From positions 56,307,676-56,371,675 of the forward strand of contig CM049316.1 of the NCBI GenBank assembly GCA_026874595.1: 64,000 nt of DNA, written 5' to 3'. Numbering within the stretch: the first letter of the stretch is position 1; the number at the start of each line of letters is the position of its first letter. The notes under the pieces were generated by a model. The model did not search any database. It saw only the letters and a program-made list of their open reading frames with translations, and had not been told where the DNA came from. Source of the DNA: Sipunculus nudus (Eukaryota; Annelida; Sipuncula; Golfingiida; Sipunculidae). Below are positions 34,338-48,000 of this stretch, piece by piece. The translations under genes and the position numbers were made by a program.

Positions 34338-34765
34338 CTACGGTAACACGTTATAATAAATATAAAAAAAAAATAAATAAGGCCTACCTGATGTTACTTC
34401 TCCAAGCCGAAGGAATGACAGCAGCCTTACCGTCGGCAATGGAATTCCGTTGTAATAGGCCTGACTGGTAAAGAGTCGCCTTCAGGGATTCATATATTGT
34501 TTACTGTTTACAGAGAGGGTCAACCCGAATTTCGCGCAGAAAATCATATTTGTTCCTTCTGCACGCGAGAGTGACAGTCATTTCAAATTAATACGCGAAA
34601 GTAGTTCTAAACTGCACATTGGTGGCCCCAGGCCACCATCCGCAATTATATTATTCTGCGATCTGCTGCTAAGTACGGCATTCACTGCTTCGGGCTGTCT
34701 CGTTTTGCTTTTGTCCATATCCTTCCAAAATTCTCATTCCGACAGTACGTTTGTGAAGCAAACAT

Positions 34766-34882
34766 ATGACTAGGAGACTTTGGACTGTGGGCCAAGTTTA
34801 TCGCAATTTGAGCGGTGTCTTATACCTAACCGGGACAGCCACTATCAGAGAATATTTTGTTTACGCAGCGGCCCTGTTAAAG
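34766..34882 (+). CDS. Possible first coding exon of an unidentified gene
   Basis: The ATG at 34766 follows an in-frame TGA four codons upstream. Thirty-nine codons run to a good donor (AAG|GTATGT) in phase 0. The peptide is basic at the start and then hydrophobic (LSGVLYLTGTATIREYFVYA), which could be a mitochondrial or membrane segment. I found no downstream exon; the next 4 kb is repeat. It sits head-to-head with the - strand exon candidates at 34220-34388. Confidence 0.3.
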
Positions 34883-34954
34883 GTATGTGCATGCTGATAA
34901 GTCACAGAGAATCCAGGTTTATGCTCTGTCCAGTGGCGTCAATTTATCTTCAGG

Positions 34955-35060
34955 GAGGGGGGGGGGGGTATGCCTCTCAGGCCAGTGTATATATATATAT
35001 ATATATTGGATTTAAATATATACATATATATAAATACATTTTTATAAATATATATATTAT
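34955..35060. repeat. G run and (TA)n tract
   Basis: A G run at about 34960-34970 is followed within 20 bases by TA repeats and related AT-rich sequence. Confidence 0.8.
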
Positions 35061-35284
35061 CTGTGTGACACATTTCACATATATGATTCCCCTGCCTATG
35101 TCATATGCTACCCATACGTATGATTCCGCAGGTACGGTGAGGTACCTCCATGTTACTTTTTGATGGACAGATATTGGGCTAAATAGCTGAACATGATAAT
35201 TATTAGGCGTGTGTAGCTTAAGTGTATTTCATTCATTTTGGTAATGATAAAGGAACACCAGAAAACTGCTCACCTTTTCCTAGT

Positions 35285-38200
35285 TTTCAGCTCGGCTGAC
35301 TGTTAGTCAACTGAGCTATAGTGAACGGTCAGCGCCCGTCAGTCCGTCTTCCTCACACTGTCTGTCTGTCCATCTGTCTGTCTGTCTATTAGACTGGCAC
35401 AGTTTGGCACCGTCGGACCTAAAAACCTGTAACTTTCTCCAGGGAGGTAAATAAAAAATCTCCTTGGAAACCTGAATTGAGGTCACTGTGACCTATATCC
35501 TCCGCGGTATGGGGCTTGTAAGTATCTTGATAATTAATGCAAGAATTGCCCTGAATCTTGCCTTGAATATTGATCATGACATAGTTTGTCAATTCCAGAT
35601 AACTGATGGAACCACTTGCATTTTTAGCTCAGATGACTTACAGTAATTTATATATTATAGACTTATAGCAATCACTCTTTGTCCGTCGTCCGTCGTGCCG
35701 TCCGGCCGTCCGGCCATCCGGCCGTCTGTCCATTAACAAGGCACAAATCGTAACCGCTGGACCTGGAATCTTCTTACTTAACATCCAGAGAGGTCCATGA
35801 AAAATCTCCTTGGAAACCTTGAATTAGGTCTCTATTACCCATATCCTTTGAGCTATGGGGCCTTAAAGTACCCCCCCCCCCCAGAATAGTCAAAAATTTC
35901 ATACAAAAACTTCAATATCTCATTAACTACATCACTGATGGTCATGATTTTTGGCTTACATATTGATCATGAGATGTTCAATCAGTTCCTGCAGACTGGT
36001 GGCGCCACCTGTATTTTTTTATTTTTTACGAATTGTTTTCTCTATTTTTGAGACCTTTAAAAATGTGGACATCTGTTAACAGGGCACAAATCGAAAAGAC
36101 TGGACCTAGAATCTTCATTCTTGACATTCTAAGAGACTTATGAAAAGTCTCCATGGAAACCAGTAATTAGGTCTCTGTTACCCATATCCTTTGAGCTATG
36201 GGGCCCCAAATTACCCCCAGAATAGTGAAAAATTTCATACAAAAACTTCAATATCTCATTAACAACATCACTGATGGTCATGATTTTTGGCATACATATT
36301 GATCATGAGATGTTCCATCAGTTCCCGCAGACTGGTGGCGCAACCTGTATTTTTTACGAATTTTTTTCTCTATTTTTGAGACCTTTAAAAATATGAACAT
36401 CTGTTAACAGGGCACAAATCGTAAATACTGGACCTAGAATCTTCGTTCTTAACATTTTGAGAGACCTATGAAAAGCCTCCATGGAAACCAGAAATTAGGT
36501 CTCTGTTATCCATATCCTTCGAGCTATGGGGCACCAAAGTAACCCCAGAATAATAAAAAATTTCATTAAAAAAACTTCAATTTCTCATTAACTACATCAC
36601 TGATGGTCATGATTTTTGGCATACATATTGATCATGAGATGTTTCATCAGTTTCTGCAGACTGGTGGCGCCACCTGTATTTTTCAAATTTTTACAATTTT
36701 TTTTCTATTTTTGAGATCTTTAAGGATGTAGTTATCTGTCAACAGGGTTCAAATTGTAACGACTGGACCTAGAATCTTCATCCTTGACACACAGGGTGAC
36801 CCATAAAAAGTCTCCATGGAAACCTGAAATTTGGTCTCTGTTACCCATATCCTTTGAGCTGTGGCACTCCAAAGTACAGCTCAGAATAATAGAAAATTTG
36901 ATACAAAAGCTAAAGTATGTGAACAACTAATGCAGAGATCACCATAATTGTTTGCATGGATATTATTCATGCAGTTTTACCTGAGTTTCCGCAGCCTGGA
37001 TGAGCCACCTATATTTTTTTATTTTTTACGAATTTTTTTCTCTATTTTTGAGACCTTTAAAGATATGAACATCTGTTACCATGGCACAAATCATAACAAC
37101 TGGACCTAGAATCTTCATTCTTTACACACAGGGAGACCCATGAAAAATCTCCATGGAAACCTGAAATTAGGTCTCTGTTACCCATATCCACTAAGCTGTA
37201 TGGCTCCAAAATACCCCCCCAGAATAATGAAAAATTTGATACAAAAACTCCAGTATCTCAATAATTACAACACTGATGCTCATGATTTTTGGCATACATT
37301 TTAATCATGACATGTTCCAGTACACTGGGTATGCCACCTCTATTTTTTTCAAATTTTTACGAATTATTTTCTCTATTTTTGAGACCTTTAAAGATGTGGT
37401 TATCTGTCAACAGGGTACAAATTGTAACAACTGGACCTAGAATCTTCATTCTTGTCATGCAAGGAGGCCCATGAAAAGTTTCTGTGGAAACCTGAAATTA
37501 GGTCTCTGTTACCCATATCCTTCAAGCTATAGAACTCAAAAGTATCCCTCAGAATAATGGAAAATTTGATACAAAAGCTGAAGTATCCGAACAACTAATC
37601 CAGAGACCATCATGATTCTTTGCATGGATATTGACCATTAAGTGTTTTTATTAGTTTCTGCAGACGGGTGAAGCCACCTGTATTTTTTTTAAAGTTTACG
37701 CTTTTTTTTACGTTTACGCGTTTTTTCTCTATTTTTTAGATATATTAATACAGACACAATTTCAGCCTGTTGGTTAATCTGTTTGATGCTTCAGTTGAAT
37801 GGTTATATACTACCATTCAGATGATAAAATTTCCTTTTGCAAATCTCTTCCCAGTCAGCTGAGCGTCATGACCCATGGGTCACTTGTTCTCAATATTACG
37901 ATTTTTTTTTCTGTTTTTGAGACCAATAAATGACAGCAATTATGTCAGTTTCTCGACTGTGGTTTCATCTAGTGTCCCGAAACCTGGTGTGTTTATTGAT
38001 TATGACTGGTGTCTTCAGTTCCTGAAGACTAGTGGCGCAACCTGCATTTTTCTATTTTTTTATGATTAGTTTCCTTTATTTTGAGACTGCTAAATTATAT
38101 ACTGATACTATCAGATTTGCGACTGTGCTTATGTGTTATTAGGGTCCCATCTGTTGGTCTTTCTGTATATCCGTCAAATTGTTTCCAGATGATCACTTCA

Positions 38201-39090
38201 GTTTGGATTGACATATCAATTTAAAAATTAAAATATATATATGGCTCACCTCTAAAGCAAGAACTCTGGGTCATGAGGTCAAAGGCCAAGGTCATAGGAC
38301 CCACTTATTTAAAAAGATTGTGGACGCATTTTAAGCCAAACATTTCATCCAAAACTTTCCATCTAGCAAATTTAGGTGACTAGCAAATAGAAGATCAACC
38401 TGATTGACTTTGTGGTCATGAGATCAAAGGTCAAGGTCACAGGGTCATGTATCCACATATTTGTTTCCCGATGATAACTCTAGGTTGGATTGAAAATATT
38501 GGTTTCAAACTTGACTCATATATAACACGTCACTAAAGTAAGATCCTTTTTGATTTTGGGGTCATGGGGTAAAAGGTCAAGGTCACAGGATCCGCTTCTT
38601 AAAAAAGATTGTGGATGCATTTCCAACCAAACCTTTCATCCCACACCTTCCATCTTCCACATTTTGCTAACCTGCCAATAGCGATGGACCGATTATGGAT
38701 TTTGGGGTCACAAGGTCAAAGGTCACAGAGGCCATCTGTGTACATATTTGTTTACGAATGATAGCTCCAGTATGGAATGACAAACGGATATCAAACTTGT
38801 TCTTATTTGAAAAATTGAACGTTTTGATTATTTTTCAACGCCCTCTTATTTCAGTTAATAAATTCAATGTGTATTATTATACTTTGAACAACTGTCTCAA
38901 CAACTGTTCTTCCTTTTTTTTTATAATTTTCATGCATGTTACAGTCACTTAGTTCAGATACCAATACAGATATGTATTCATGGGAGGCTAACTTTTGCCA
39001 CATTTCCATTTATTGTCTTTTTATAAAAATATTCTCATAATCTATTTCAGCTGAGCGCTATGATCCTATGAACATGCTATGAACATGTCT
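35285..39090 (+). repeat. Composite of AGCTCAGCTGAC-family elements
   Basis: A fragment begins at about 35285, and a fuller element starts TTTTAGCTCAGATGAC at about 35623. Five to six tandem units of about 332 bp follow, marked by 'aacagggcacaaatcg' near 36079, 36407, 36742, 37078 and 37409. The fuller element ends GTCAGCTGAGCGTCATGACC near 37856-37875. Further related fragments continue to a decayed end near 39050. AGGTCACTGTGACCT is at 35480-35494. Confidence 0.75.
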
Positions 39091-39289
39091 CTTGTTTGTA
39101 TAAAAGTATTTCGTCATATGTCATGGTGAGCAATCACGTGCAGGGGCGGATTTACTGTTTTCGACCGAAAACAAAACCTGGCAAATATAGCTACAAACTA
39201 AATACTGAAAACAGCACCGGAGCTATCCCAGGTAGCAGCCTAAATTTTCATAACGTTTCAGCCTGGACAGTCGATGTTTTAAATAATCG

Positions 39290-39440
39290 GCTCTTTCAGC
39301 TGTCGACCGTGGTTCGATCCCCGACGTGGCTGTGACGGTGGGTTGTAGTGGCTCGTCCGGGGTCGGTGGTTTCTCCGGTTTTCATCCATCTCGAAACACT
39401 TCGAAACTCCACCACCCGATAATTTAAAATGTTAATTTGT
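39290..39440 (+). mobile_element. Decayed tRNA-derived SINE fragment
   Basis: It contains GGTTCGATCCC (about 39311), matching a pol III B box, followed by 'ggtttctccggttttc', a run common behind the tRNA part of mollusc SINEs. The A box region is weak. It is related to the fragment at 41345-41490. Confidence 0.4.
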
Positions 39441-39640
39441 ATAATTCAGGTAAAACAAATTAAGTCAATTGAATATCTTTGTTTCAATCAATCCCTTTGT
39501 ACATAATTCACAATGGAAACGTCAATGATGCAAAAATATGGTCCCAGTCCCAAACTGCAATGTTCACATGGCTTAATCAGATATAACAGCATTTATTAGC
39601 CTAGATAATTTTGTATTAAAGTGCATTGGTTTATATTTAT

Positions 39641-39828
39641 GTGGATCCAGAATTTTGGTAATGGAGGGTCGAACTCAGGAAGACTAAAGAACACCTAAAA
39701 AGGACCTCTGGTCCGGAAAGGAGGGGTCCGGGTAGCAAAATCTGGTTTGAAACCCTAAAAATAAGGTTGTTTAAGCTCAAAAAGGAGGGAGTCCGGACCC
39801 CCTGGACCCCCTTCTTGATCCGCCACTG
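39641..39828. mobile_element. MITE with GGATCC-type TIRs
   Basis: It starts TGTGGATCCAGAATTTTGG and ends CTTGATCCGCCACT. The interior shares 'aggaggggtccgg' and 'ggaccccctggaccccc' with the elements near 10.4 and 58.4 kb. Confidence 0.55.
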
Positions 39829-39939
39829 TTCTGAATAACCAAACATTTTGCTTGATGTATCTCTGTTTATATATAATGGTTATATTTATACGTCCCCTAA
39901 CAATGATCAAGATCATGGCCATTTTTTTACAATCGTTAG

Positions 39940-39940
<1 letters not shown>

Positions 39941-40004
<64 letters not shown>

Positions 40005-40115
40005 CTTATATATATAGAGAGAGATGTATGAATAGCTGGCAGTGAACCGACTTTTCTGCATGTGTATACCCTTTCCATAAATATATATAAATATATATAA
40101 ATATATATATAAATC
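39941..40115. repeat. (CT)n and (TA)n microsatellites with tRNA-SINE scrap
   Basis: A CT run (39941-39979) passes into TA repeats. The phrase 'ggcagtgaaccgacttttctg' is split over 40038-40060 and followed by 'gtataccctttccat', the same scrap as at 60115-60155. Confidence 0.7.
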
Positions 40116-40922
40116 AATAATAATGGTAATAATAAGTGGTGCTTATAAGCGCCCCTCCTGTGTGTTGTGGCTTATTAATCCCAAAATTCAAAGAAAATAA
40201 TAAATATTGACCATTTCAGTCATTAATATCTTTTTAAAAAAAGACGAAATAAACACAGGATTCGAATATGAGTGCTCGGCAATGTTTTGCCTACAGCTGG
40301 AAACCCAGAGCATATAAATGAGGTCAGGTCATATAACAATGAGCCCAATATAGTCTATACTGTGCGCTCGCAGATTACGGCTTGACAATCTTGAATCTTG
40401 CACTACAGCTGATATTAGGTCAGTGGCATGTAATCTACTTTGCAGCTTCATTGTCAGCTATAAGATTCAAGGTGGGTGTAGTAATAAAACATCCTCATCA
40501 TGCAATGTGACAATGTGGGCGCCAGAAAGCTTATAAATGTTGATCCTTTGAAAGGAAGAACGGGAAGGCGTTTTTGTGGAATGTCACTTCTACCCCAGCC
40601 ATGCATGTATGAAAGCATGAGAGCTCTAAGCAGGTGATGTTAAATATTGCAGAGTTCGAAATTTCGCCATCTACAGATACGTTTATGCTTTTTCATGTCA
40701 ATTTTTTTGTAGGAAGCATGCATTAATTATTTTACTAGACAATATTCGCTTTTATGTTCATCTGTCCTATTGCGTTTTACATTTTCATGAATTCCGCCTT
40801 CTAATTGATGTAATATGTGCAGTGTCACTTCGTTGAAATTGATTCTATCTTGGTAGATGATGCCATTTTCATTAACATGTTTCGGTATTAAGCAAATATT
40901 AGCAGTATATTTGAATGTGCAG

Positions 40923-40956
<34 letters not shown>

Positions 40957-41340
40957 CCTTCATGCTGTAATGATGAGAGGTATGAAACCAATCAACAGTT
41001 TTTTTTTATATGCCGGTCTTATAGACGTACGGGGTCTTGTATACCCATGGTCCTTGAGTGTGTTCGTCCGTTTACTTTATTTTAGCTGCGACACCTTTGA
41101 TATATTTTCATGATACTGACTGTTATTACGAACCACCAGATTATCTTGCCCCAGTTCGATTCTAGGCAAATGAGGCCAGAGGTCAAAATACTTCTTTGTC
41201 GTGCCGCCAAAATAACTTGCTAGAAATTTTAACAATATAATATTTCGCTTAAGTTCGATCCCCGGCAAAAGCAATGCATATTTTGTTAAGTCAGAGGCGT
41301 ATTATTCACTATTTCGGTGCTCTTGTTAAAAGTGGAAACA
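40116..41340. other. Non-genic stretch
   Basis: No exon or repeat family is recognised apart from a (TA)n tract at 40922-40955. Confidence 0.4.
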
Positions 41341-41344
41341 GCCT

Positions 41345-41490
41345 TGACAGATGAAAGATAAAAGGCTTGTCTCTGACTCTCCCCTTGGACCTCGGTTCGA
41401 TCCCCGGCATGACTATGAGGTTGTGACCCTTCCAAAGTCGGTGGTTTTCTCCGGGTTCTCTTGTTTCCTCCACCGTTAGACACTACTAAA
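41345..41490 (+). mobile_element. Decayed tRNA-derived SINE fragment
   Basis: It has GGTTCGATCC at 41394-41403 (B box) followed by 'ggtggttttctccgggttctc' in two parts near 41440-41462. It is related to the fragment at 39290. Confidence 0.45.
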
Positions 41491-41927
41491 TGCCGCCAGT
41501 TGAACCATGGAGCGTGAATCGAATAGTTATAAATTATTTGTACTTTATATAAAATAGGTATAAAATATTGTATGAATTTGTGTTGAACCAGAATGTTTAA
41601 AGATGGGCGATCGAAAATGCTTTTGTAATTCAAAATCAAACTTTGCATACAATAATATGCGGATTCCATGCACACTTATATATGTAAGGAAGCCTTAAGC
41701 TTAATCAGCTGACTTTAATTTCTCACTGAGTACTGATAATTTTTTAATATGCAAAATGCTTAGAGACCTTACCAAGAAACTATGATTTAACATAAATTTG
41801 TATTCTAATATATTGTTTTTTGCTTGGCGTTGAATTGATTATACCAGTTTCGGCCGATTTTGTACCGGAAGGGTATGATGGTAAACTCATGTCAATACAC
41901 AAGTTTGTTTATGTTTATTTGTTCCAG

Positions 41928-42029
41928 GCATCTTGTTGTTCAAGGTTTCATATTAAACATTCCCTACGGATAATTTAATATAAACTGTTCAAAGATTGCT
42001 TAAAGATGGAAAAAGGCATGGCATCTGAG
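41928..42029 (+). CDS. Gene 2 first coding exon
   Basis: The acceptor TTTATTTGTTCCAG precedes the exon, so an untranslated exon probably lies upstream. The ATG is at 42006 and eight codons (MEKGMASE) run to a GTGAGC donor, phase 0. Confidence 0.5.
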
Positions 42030-45000
42030 GTGAGCTTGATCATTGTAATAATATTACATGCACGCCTTTGCAAACCTAACGCTGGTGTAATAAAAAAAGT
42101 AACCACACGTATGTTCGAACATTTTGAAGTCTACGACCCATAATAACTATTTCGACAAATGCCAAGTAAATGCTCGGTGTATATAAATAAAAACTAAAAA
42201 TTATTTTACTTTATGTTTAATTATCTTTTAGAAATTAACAAAAAAAAATCACAATTACAGGAAGCTCAAAAGATCGTTCATGAAATTTATGCCGATATAA
42301 ACAGAGGTCTAGATCCAAAACCAAGGGATCGTTATTCACGTCTGCCATTGGACTTCAAAGAAAAATTTATTTTCTTGAGGGTAGAAGACTTGATAAAAAG
42401 AAATGCAAATGTAAGTATGTAATCGCTATTAACATTATTAAACCCTACGAAGCACTTTTCAATAGTTTTTTTTAGCTCAGGTGACTGTGAGTCATATGAG
42501 CTTTAGTTATCACTCGTCGTCCGTCATTCTGTCTGTATGTCGTTACGCCCGTCGGGCCGTCCGTCTGTCCGTTAACAGGGCACAAATCGTAACCACTGGA
42601 CCTAGAAACTTCTATCTGGAACTTATGGAGGTTCATGGACTGTTTCATCATTTCTAGAAGACTAGTGGCGCCACCTATACTTTTTTTCTTTTTTTACGCA
42701 TGTTTTTTTTTTTACTTTTGAGATCTTGAGATGAAGCAGGTAGTCCGTTAACAGGGCTCAAATCGTAACCGTTAGACCTAGAAACTTCTTACTGTAAATC
42801 AAGGGAGGTCCTAGGCCAATCTCCTTGGAAACCTGAATTTAGGTCATGGTGACCTTAATCTGGCGAACTACATGCTGAAAACATGATTTTGAGCACTCAG
42901 TCAGATGGGGCACAAATTGTATCCGCTAGGGCTAGATTCTTCTAACTTGTTAACATCACACCCATGGAGGTCCATATAAAATCTCGTAGGATATATGAAA
43001 TTAGGTTACTGTGTCCTATATCCTCCGAGCTACGGTGCTCGAAAGTACCCCCCAGCCCCCCAGGATAATTTAAAATTTGATACAAAAGCTCCAGTATCTG
43101 AATAACTAATGCATTATGATTCTGTCCATGTATACTTAACAAGGAATGTTTCATCATTTTCTTAAAACTGGTGGCGCAACCTGTATTTTTTAATAATTTT
43201 TACACATTTTTGAGACCTACAGATGAAGCAGTTCGTCCGTTAATAGGGCACAAATCGTAACCGTTCGACTTAGACTCTTCTTACTGTATATCAAGGAAGG
43301 TCCTAGGACAATCTCCTTGGAAACCTGAAATCCGGTCATAGTGACCTATATTTTGCAAACTACAGGCTAAAAACATGCTTTTGAACTCCCAGTAAGTCAG
43401 ACGGGGCACAGTTTGTATCAGCTAGGCCTAGAAACTGTTAACGTGACTTTCAGGCCCTGGGTAAATCTGCATGAAAACCTGAAATAAGGTCATTGTGCCT
43501 TATATATTGCGGGCCACTGGCCCAAACATCATGGGCAATCTCCATAGAAACCTGAATTAGGTCATTGTGACCTATGTCACTGGCCAAAAATATGTTAAGC
43601 ACCCAGACAGTCAGACAGGGTACAAAACTTTACTGTTGGATCTAGAATGTGCGTGGCCATTTTTAGCTCAGCTGATTGCATATAAAAAGGCTAGATTTTA
43701 TGGGAATGGCTGGACATAAAATCATTTCGAAGAACATTTATAGCTACAGCTGAATTGGGATACCACCTACAAAATTTGGCATTCAGATGATAAAATACCT
43801 ATTGTGAATGTCTTTCTAGTCAGATGAGCGTCATGACCCATAGGTCACTTGATTGTTATATTCCCAGATTTGTATTCCTCAGATACATGCCAGTACGTTT
43901 TGAGCATATTTAAAGAGTTTAGAAAGCGAATAAGATTATAATAATCGAGCACAATGAAAGTTCGTGTTAAGAGTTTGCTGGTATATTGAGCAGACGCAGA
44001 TAACATACACAGCTGTCTACAGGTACCCGGATGGACATATCATGCTTTTACTTCTTTGGTGTCTTTATCTTTTCAGTGTCCTGACTGGTTTGACCGTTTA
44101 TCTGTTGCACTGGATTTCCTCTACATGTTGGGCTCTGATCTACTCAAGCCCCGCGATAAAAGACGACAGAGATGGTGGTCCATTGATTTGTCCAACGAAG
44201 AATTCTCGCCCCTCTTTGGCATTCATGTAATAATGTTGTTCAAATAAAATGCAGCCTATTAATAGTTCGCTTCATCGATGTACTATGAGTCGTTACAAAC
44301 AGTGCAAACCGGCTTCTGTGGCTCAGAGGTAGAACAAAGGACTCAAAGCCGGAAGATCGTGACTTTTCACGGTCGGCCCAAACCTAGGGGGAGCGCTCTG
44401 CAGGCTTAATGGGAAGGTTGTGCCCCACGGTCGTGTTTCACTCACAAACGAGTGCGCCTTTCGGGGGTTCCTCGGTGGTATGACCCAGCAACGGGGACGA
44501 TTTCGCACCCAGAGCCCGCAGGTGCAGTAGTCACCGGGCCTGGATAACGCAAGGATAAAAAAAACGAGAGGAAGCGTTTGATACTGCTGTGCCATGTAGT
44601 CCGAAACCAGAATGGAATTCTGCACTGGATGTACATATACGTAGTTCATTTAGCATTAAAAACTGGAGGCGGTTACCTCCACCAAGAAAAAAAAAACAGT
44701 GCAAATATGTATATTAGTAGATGCAAAATTGTTATATGAAAATTGGTACCCATTTATCTTTAATAAGACGAGATATTTTTTGTTGTAGGCCTTGGGTCAC
44801 ATACTGAAAAAACTTGGATATCAGAAATTAGCAAAAGGCAACTTTATGGTACGATATGGACAGGAGATAACCGAGTCCACGATCGTTGGCGTGATGGCAG
44901 AGCTACTTTTGGCTAAGGAAGAAGTGTCTGCATTTATTAGAGGAGAACATATCCTGCAAGATGACATTTGCAATCTTGTACCGTCTGAGTTCCAGTAAGG

Positions 45001-48000
45001 ATATACATAATATCGAAGACAACAATGCAAGCTTTAGAAGAACTATTCATTTTTAGCTCAGAAAGTCATTAGCTCAGAAAGTCATCTGAGCTATAGCGAT
45101 CACTCTGTGTCCGTCGTTCGTCCGTCCGTGAGACCGTTTGTCCGTTCAAAGGGTACAAATCGTAACCACTGGACCTGGAATCTTCTATCTTAATATCCAG
45201 AGACGTCAAGTAAAATCTCCTTAGACTCTTGAAATAAGGTCACCGCGACTTATATTCTTTGAGTTATTGGGCCTATTTGTGGACCCCAGAATAATTAAAA
45301 AAATATACAATATTAAGTTCCAATATCTGAATAACAAATGCATGAAATGCCATGGTTCTATCCATGCACATGGAAAGTTTCATAAGTTCCTGAAGACTGT
45401 GGCGCTACCTTTTATTTATCTAACTTTTACCAGTTTTTCTCTATATTTAAACCTCCAAATGAAGCAGTCTGGCCGTTGACAGGGCACAGACAGTATCAAA
45501 TAGACCTAGAATCTGCTAACTGTACATCCAGAAAGGTCTAAGGCAAATTTTCCTGGAAACCTCGTAATGGTGACCTAACATGATTTTAAGCACCCAGGGA
45601 GTCAGACAGGAAATGTGAAATTTTAATGTTACATTCAGGGAGGTCTTGGCTAAATGTCCTTAGAATCATGAAATTAGGTCACATATATATGTAGGAAAAA
45701 CATGATTTGAGCACCTCGAAAGCCAGATGGGCTCAAAATGTGCCTTTAATCTTCTAACGCAATTTTCTTGGAAACCTGAAACTAGGTTATGATGACCTAT
45801 ATGATGTAAACAACTGGCCAAAAACACGATTTTGGGAAGCCAGACAGTCAGACAGGACATAAATTGTATCCGTTTGACCTAGAAACGTCTAACTGTACAT
45901 CCAGAGAGGTCCTAGGCAAATCTCCGAAACCTGATATTAGGTCATGGGCAGAATGTCGAGCACCCAGAAAGTCACACAGGGTACAAATCATAACTGTTAG
46001 ATATAGAAATGTTTTTCTCCAAGTAAAGCGTGGCCATTGATATGTCTCATTTTACTTCCAAAATAAGGTCACTGTGACCTATTTTCTGCGAGCTATATGA
46101 AAGAATATGATTTGAGTACCCTTAGAGTCAGATGGACACAAAGTTTGTACTTTTTGATAACTTCTTGGAAACATATTTTCTGAGGCCTATCGACAGAAAA
46201 AAAAAATAATTTGAGCACTCTGGACGTCATTCCAACTATTATTCAAGATTCATTAACAAATATATAACATCAATAGTAAATTTTTCAGTGTGAGAGATCA
46301 GCTAAGCGTCATGACCCCTGGGTCATTGGAAAAAAATTATATGCATGATGGTACTGTTTGCAAACCGATCGCGCGAATTAATCTTAAGATATAGATACAT
46401 TATATTCAGATAACATAAAGATAGACGCAATTGCTGCTTTTAAGATAAACCGATTAATCTAATATTAATGTTCACATTGCCTCTTGTGTATATAAGACCA
46501 TGTATAAAAGTCCGGATTTGTTATCTCTTTTTTTCATTACACAGGCCCCATAAACAAATGTCCAAACAGAAAATTACAACAGGCTGCCAAAAGAAGTCAC
46601 TACATATGATTTCCAGCGGTCTGACCAAGGATGAGACGGCAGCATCGACAAAGGTAGTCAATGTTTGTTTGCTCAGGCATCTAGGGATTCTCACCTAGAT
46701 CTTTGTCTTTCATGCCTTCCAATTCAACTTCAGTCATAAACAAGTCTGATTTTGGCTTTTCCTTATGACTGTCACCTTTTCTTATAAATCAATGTATTTT
46801 TTTAAGAATACCAAGGATGTTTAGACAAATGTGGTAGAACAGCAGTGGAATATGTCATAATTTTGCATTGTCATAACATAGGGACCATTCAAATCTGTCT
46901 GTGTAATTTTGTACAATAGCGCATGACATAAGCTTAAACTTCTAAGACATTTTAAAAGACGTTAACCACGAAAATGGTATATCAGCAACACAGCAAATTT
47001 TATCGGAGGTTTCGATAACGTAAATTCATTTAATTAACGATTGTTAATTAAAGAATCGTTCACTACATTTCAGTCTTCAAGTCCACCTAGCAGCCTAACT
47101 GGGACCGAAAAGAGGTGTCCTCATTGTGACTGCATTAATCTGTCAGAAGCTGATTTGTGTATTTCTTGTGCAGAGCAACTAACAAGAGAAATCTCCCAAG
47201 ATAGGCAAAAGGTGCCTAGTACACATTTATTTCTGGACTGTTCCTTGATGTGGAATCATAAATATGACAAAAATAAACACACCTTCAAATAATTGCAAGA
47301 AATTAATAAGAGGGATAACATAACAGAACCTGGTATACATAATTCTACGGCAACCGGCATATAAGTAACTGCAACACTTGTGTTCGTCAGAGATATTACT
47401 CATTAATGGAAATTATGATCTATAAATCGTCTGGTAAATTCTGTGACCGCCTTTTCTTTGCAGGCCAACATGCTGGGAGACGATATCAGTTGTCTTCATT
47501 GCACGTTTCTCAATAAATCAGATAGCACGTTATGCTTAATGTGCTCAAAATCACTACGCATTTCCCCCTCGAAACCGGACGGTGCTGATAGCAACGTAAA
47601 TGTGCCAGTAAGTCAGAATAACATCCCTGTACACATTGATATGATTATCAGCATTTAAACGGAAAATAATCATCAAATGATAACGACTAGAAGTTTATAT
47701 GTTCCTCATTTCTTGTAAATGCTTTCAAGGGGATCGTCATTTTAGGTATGGCATTTTTTTTTAATCTTTTCGAGCACATGAATACCATTCTCTCATGTTA
47801 ACATATTTATGTTATTATTGATATTGAACAACCATGCGGATTCTTTTGACTTAAAAGTATTACAAACGTCATAGTCCGAATCCATTCTTATAAGAAACCG
47901 AGATCTTTTCCTGAAAACTATGAAATCACAATGTGTAATTCGCATCATGCTTCAGAACAGGTACTTTTCACATGTTAAAAGGAAATAAATTGTATTGTTG

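Noticed and set aside
32251-34346. Long open frames (up to 653 codons) on both strands
   Set aside because: They arise from the stop-poor 42-bp repeat whose length is a multiple of three. All give 14-residue low-complexity repeats, with no sign of a real gene.
41286-41675. - strand open frame of 129 codons
   Set aside because: It crosses a SINE fragment and has no domain or splice evidence.
42231-42260. Alternative acceptor for the first PUB exon at 42231
   Set aside because: It has a better pyrimidine tract but would be out of phase with the ATG exon. The acceptor ending at 42260 was preferred, although an unseen upstream exon could change this.
44309-44380. Genuine tRNA gene
   Set aside because: The tRNA-like head cannot form a full cloverleaf by eye and is followed by a SINE body, A tail and target duplication.
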